NCBI GenBank assembly: GCA_905221605.1
Contig: CAJNDS010002315.1
Span: forward strand, 106,001 to 170,000
Origin: Symbiodinium natans
Taxonomy: Eukaryota; Sar; Dinophyceae; Suessiales; Symbiodiniaceae
Direction: 5' to 3'
Length of the DNA stretch: 64,000 nucleotides
Below, in pieces: positions 63,438-64,000 of this stretch. Both the position numbers and the translations under genes were made by a program. The notes beneath the pieces were generated by a model, which was given only the letters and a program-made list of their open reading frames with translations, made no database searches and was not told where the DNA came from. How positions within the stretch are numbered: the first letter of the stretch is position 1; each line of letters starts with the position of its first letter.

Positions 63438-63522
63438 ATATATATATATATATATATATATATTCATATTGTTATGATTATTATTATTAATAATGATATC
63501 TATATATATATATATATATAAA
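63438..63522. repeat. AT/ATT microsatellites
   Basis: ATATAT at 63440-63462 and 63500-63522 around TTATTATTATTAATAATGAT. Confidence 0.9.
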
Positions 63523-63759
63523 TTTCAAGTAGGGTTATCAGGTAGGGTGACCGGAGGTTGGCAACGTGCGTAAGTTCGTCCCTGAGAAAGTTCCCTCCCG
63601 AACTTGGAGAACACGAAGGAGAAGCCCCAAACCCCATGCCCCAAACCCTAAACCCCAAACCCTATACAAACCCCCAACCCTAAACCCCAAAACCCTAAAC
63701 CCCAAACACCACAAACCCCAAACCCTGAACCCTACATCCTAAACCCTCAACTTTGACAG

Positions 63760-63845
63760 GCTCGTCTCTGCACCCCAAGAGACCTCGAGTCGCTGGCTTG
63801 GGCCTTCGCCCGCCTCGGCATCCGAAAGGAGGCGCGTGCATCCGG
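63760..63845 (+). CDS. OPR-like exon
   Basis: Acceptor CTTTGACAG, then LCTPRDLESLAWAFARLGIR and KEARAS, donor GG|GTTCAGGG. DLESLAWAFARLGI is a clear OPR core. C-strand text on the left, G-strand on the right. Confidence 0.6.
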
Positions 63846-64000
63846 GTTCAGGGTTTGTTGTGTAGGATTGAGCAGTTTGGGGTTTAGGGTTTGGGGTTAG
63901 GGGTTTGGGGTTCGGGGGTTTGTTGTTCGGTCGGACTGGCAGTCTGCAGTTTGGCGTGTAGGGGTTAGGGTTTAGGTGTTGTGCATTGGAGTTTAGGGTT

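Noticed and set aside
1-64000. CRISPR arrays
   Set aside because: The tandem repeats lack unique spacers of constant length, and the genome is eukaryotic.
1-64000. tRNA and rRNA genes
   Set aside because: I searched by eye for tRNA B-box-like GGTTCGAATCC and conserved rRNA strings and found none; a covariance-model search would be decisive.

Overview
The window looks like nuclear DNA of a dinoflagellate, most plausibly a Symbiodiniaceae-type genome. The basis is mixed. What I see: the plant/dinoflagellate-type telomere heptamer (TTTAGGG / CCCTAAA) and close variants occupy a large part of the 64 kb; coding sequence occurs as short islands; and the one multi-exon gene I could reconstruct uses GT, GC and GA 5' splice sites, a known dinoflagellate trait. 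The species call is inference.

Layout. 1-4.9 kb: degenerate telomere-like DNA with a few exon-like islands. 4.9-8.3 kb: mostly unique sequence with two opposed hexamer arrays, a recurring ~40-bp motif and a 53-codon ORF. 8.3-13 kb: alternating C-strand and G-strand telomere-like tracts around short exon-like islands. 13-14.4 kb: tandem duplications and a ~260-bp C-rich tract. 15-19 kb: a repeat-rich lead-in and a 603-codon intronless ORF with a Helitron-like N-terminal domain. 19.3-20.6 kb: the longest near-perfect arrays. 20.9-22 kb: a ~400-bp direct duplication. 23-36 kb: exon-like islands (one phytanoyl-CoA-dioxygenase-like), several short terminal-inverted-repeat (TIR) elements, and a decayed nuclear copy of mitochondrial cox1. 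36-64 kb: many islands with octotricopeptide-repeat (OPR)-like motifs, interrupted at 46.9-49.4 kb by a two-domain VOC (glyoxalase/bleomycin-resistance fold) gene in six exons. Every island I could assign with some confidence reads on the + strand, as expected for unidirectional dinoflagellate gene clusters.

The main observation concerns intron architecture. Most coding islands have C-strand tracts (CCCTAAA-like) on their left and G-strand tracts (TTTAGGG-like) on their right. An intron therefore tends to start G-rich and end C-rich, so its two ends are complementary and could pair. Several islands end exactly where GTTTAGGG begins. Short TIR elements occupy other introns; in the VOC gene one family matches introns 1 and 5 almost end to end. 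Telomere-like tracts have also inserted into dispersed elements, and one array is flanked by a 14-bp direct duplication, as expected if repeats are added at staggered breaks.

Limits. Exon calls are hand translations supported by open frame, protein-like composition and splice-like boundaries; none has transcript support. Isolated islands cannot be joined into genes with confidence.
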